A stretch of DNA of 6,678 nucleotides, taken from NCBI GenBank assembly GCA_013203085.1, contig JABMQX010000516.1:1-6678 (forward strand), written 5' to 3'. Positions 6,134 through 6,678 of the stretch are shown here, piece after piece; position 1 is the stretch's first letter; every line of letters starts with the position of its first letter. The position numbers were made by a program, and so were the translations under genes. This DNA comes from a bacterium (lineage in GTDB: Bacteria > Auribacterota > JABMQX01). The notes beneath the pieces were generated by a model. It worked only from the letters and a program-made list of their open reading frames with translations, had not been told where the DNA came from and ran no database searches.

Positions 6134-6678
6134 ATGAGGACATTGTTCGCAATTCTGTTGACGATCGGGCTGGCGAAATGCATTGACGCACAGGAGGGGA
6201 AAGAAAATAGGCAGGAAACCCCGCCGTTGCGTATAGGGATGATCGGACTGGATACGTCGCACGTGATCGGCTTCACGAAACTGCTGAACGATCCGAACAA
6301 CCCGAATCACATCCCCGGGGCGAGGGTTGTTGCGGGGTATCCGGGAGGAAGTCCGGACGTCCAGGCGAGCGCATCGCGGGTGGAGAGGTTCACGGCGGAG
6401 CTGCGTGACAAGTGGCACGTGGAGATCGTGGACGATATAGCGACTCTCTGCGAGAAAGTTGACGCGGTCATGTTGGAGAGCGTGGATGGGCGTCCACATC
6501 TGGAGCAAGTGCGGCCGGTGTTCGCGGCAAAGAAGCCGGTCTTCATAGATAAGCCGCTGGCAGGAACCCTCTCGGACGCGAAGGAGATATTTCGTCTCGC
6601 GGCGGAGAGCGGGGTGCCGTGTTTCAGCTCGTCGTGCTATCGTTTTCTGGAGGGATTGAGGCGGCCGGAGCTGGGGGC
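6134..6678 (+). CDS. Gfo/Idh/MocA-family oxidoreductase, exported, 3' end outside window
   Basis: This is the N-terminal 181 residues of an NAD(P)-dependent dehydrogenase-like protein of the Gfo/Idh/MocA family, which usually acts on sugars, inositols or related polyols; full members have about 350-450 residues. The ATG has GGAGA 8 nt upstream (6121-6125). Residues 1-19 form a signal peptide (FAILLTIGLA core) with likely cleavage near IDA-QE; the Cys16 context AKC is a poor lipobox. The Rossmann fold begins at LRIGMIGLDTSH (32-43), with DAVMLES (110-116) and the family lysine in FIDKPLAG (137-144), an EKP-like motif with Asp in place of Glu. The frame is uninterrupted to the window edge. Secreted members are common in PVC-group bacteria and their relatives. 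The substrate cannot be inferred. It is divergent from ktrB. Confidence 0.86.
   Translation, partial: MRTLFAILLTIGLAKCIDAQEGKENRQETPPLRIGMIGLDTSHVIGFTKLLNDPNNPNHIPGARVVAGYPGGSPDVQASASRVERFTAELRDKWHVEIVDDIATLCEKVDAVMLESVDGRPHLEQVRPVFAAKKPVFIDKPLAGTLSDAKEIFRLAAESGVPCFSSSCYRFLEGLRRPELG

Noticed and set aside
5878..6300. 140-residue minus-strand open frame overlapping the oxidoreductase gene
   Set aside because: It is antisense to a confidently identified signal peptide and Rossmann fold and has no family features.
1..6678. CRISPR array, insertion sequence, tRNA or rRNA
   Set aside because: No regularly spaced direct repeats, transposase motifs, tRNA arms or rRNA segments were seen on either strand.

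Overview
This window comes from a bacterial chromosome with mid-range GC, about 55 % by eye. It holds six well-supported genes, a plausible incoming open frame at the left edge, and two gene-poor stretches. The organism cannot be named. The gene set (KtrAB potassium uptake, an archaeal-type Thi4 thiazole synthase, a LarE sulfur transferase with extra cysteines, and a Gfo/Idh/MocA oxidoreductase with a signal peptide) fits an uncultivated, probably anaerobic lineage, for example near the PVC group or a candidate phylum. That placement is inference.

Layout. 1-477 (+): open frame entering from the left edge, unrecognised. 478-1038: no convincing gene; it holds a short CGCAGAGA-type degenerate tandem tract and a nested inverted repeat. 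1039-3360 (-): one apparent transcription unit, read right to left as TPR protein, small exported coiled-coil protein, LarE, Thi4, with gaps of 31, 41 and 21 nt. 3471-5675 (-): ktrB then ktrA, a K+ transporter and its regulatory RCK subunit. 5676-6133: divergent intergenic region with a candidate promoter and a strong hairpin. 6134-6678 (+): start of an exported Gfo/Idh/MocA oxidoreductase, cut by the window end.

How the genes fit together. KtrB forms the membrane pore and KtrA the nucleotide-gated ring, so these two are a complete system. The more interesting pair is LarE-Thi4. Yeast Thi4 sacrifices its own cysteine as sulfur source, while archaeal non-suicidal Thi4 has histidine there and uses sulfide. 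The Thi4 here has alanine at the aligned position. Its immediate operon partner is an ATP-dependent sulfur transferase, and no larB, larC or larA lies in the window. This suggests, as inference only, that the LarE-like protein provides sulfur for thiazole formation rather than for the lactate racemase nickel-pincer cofactor.
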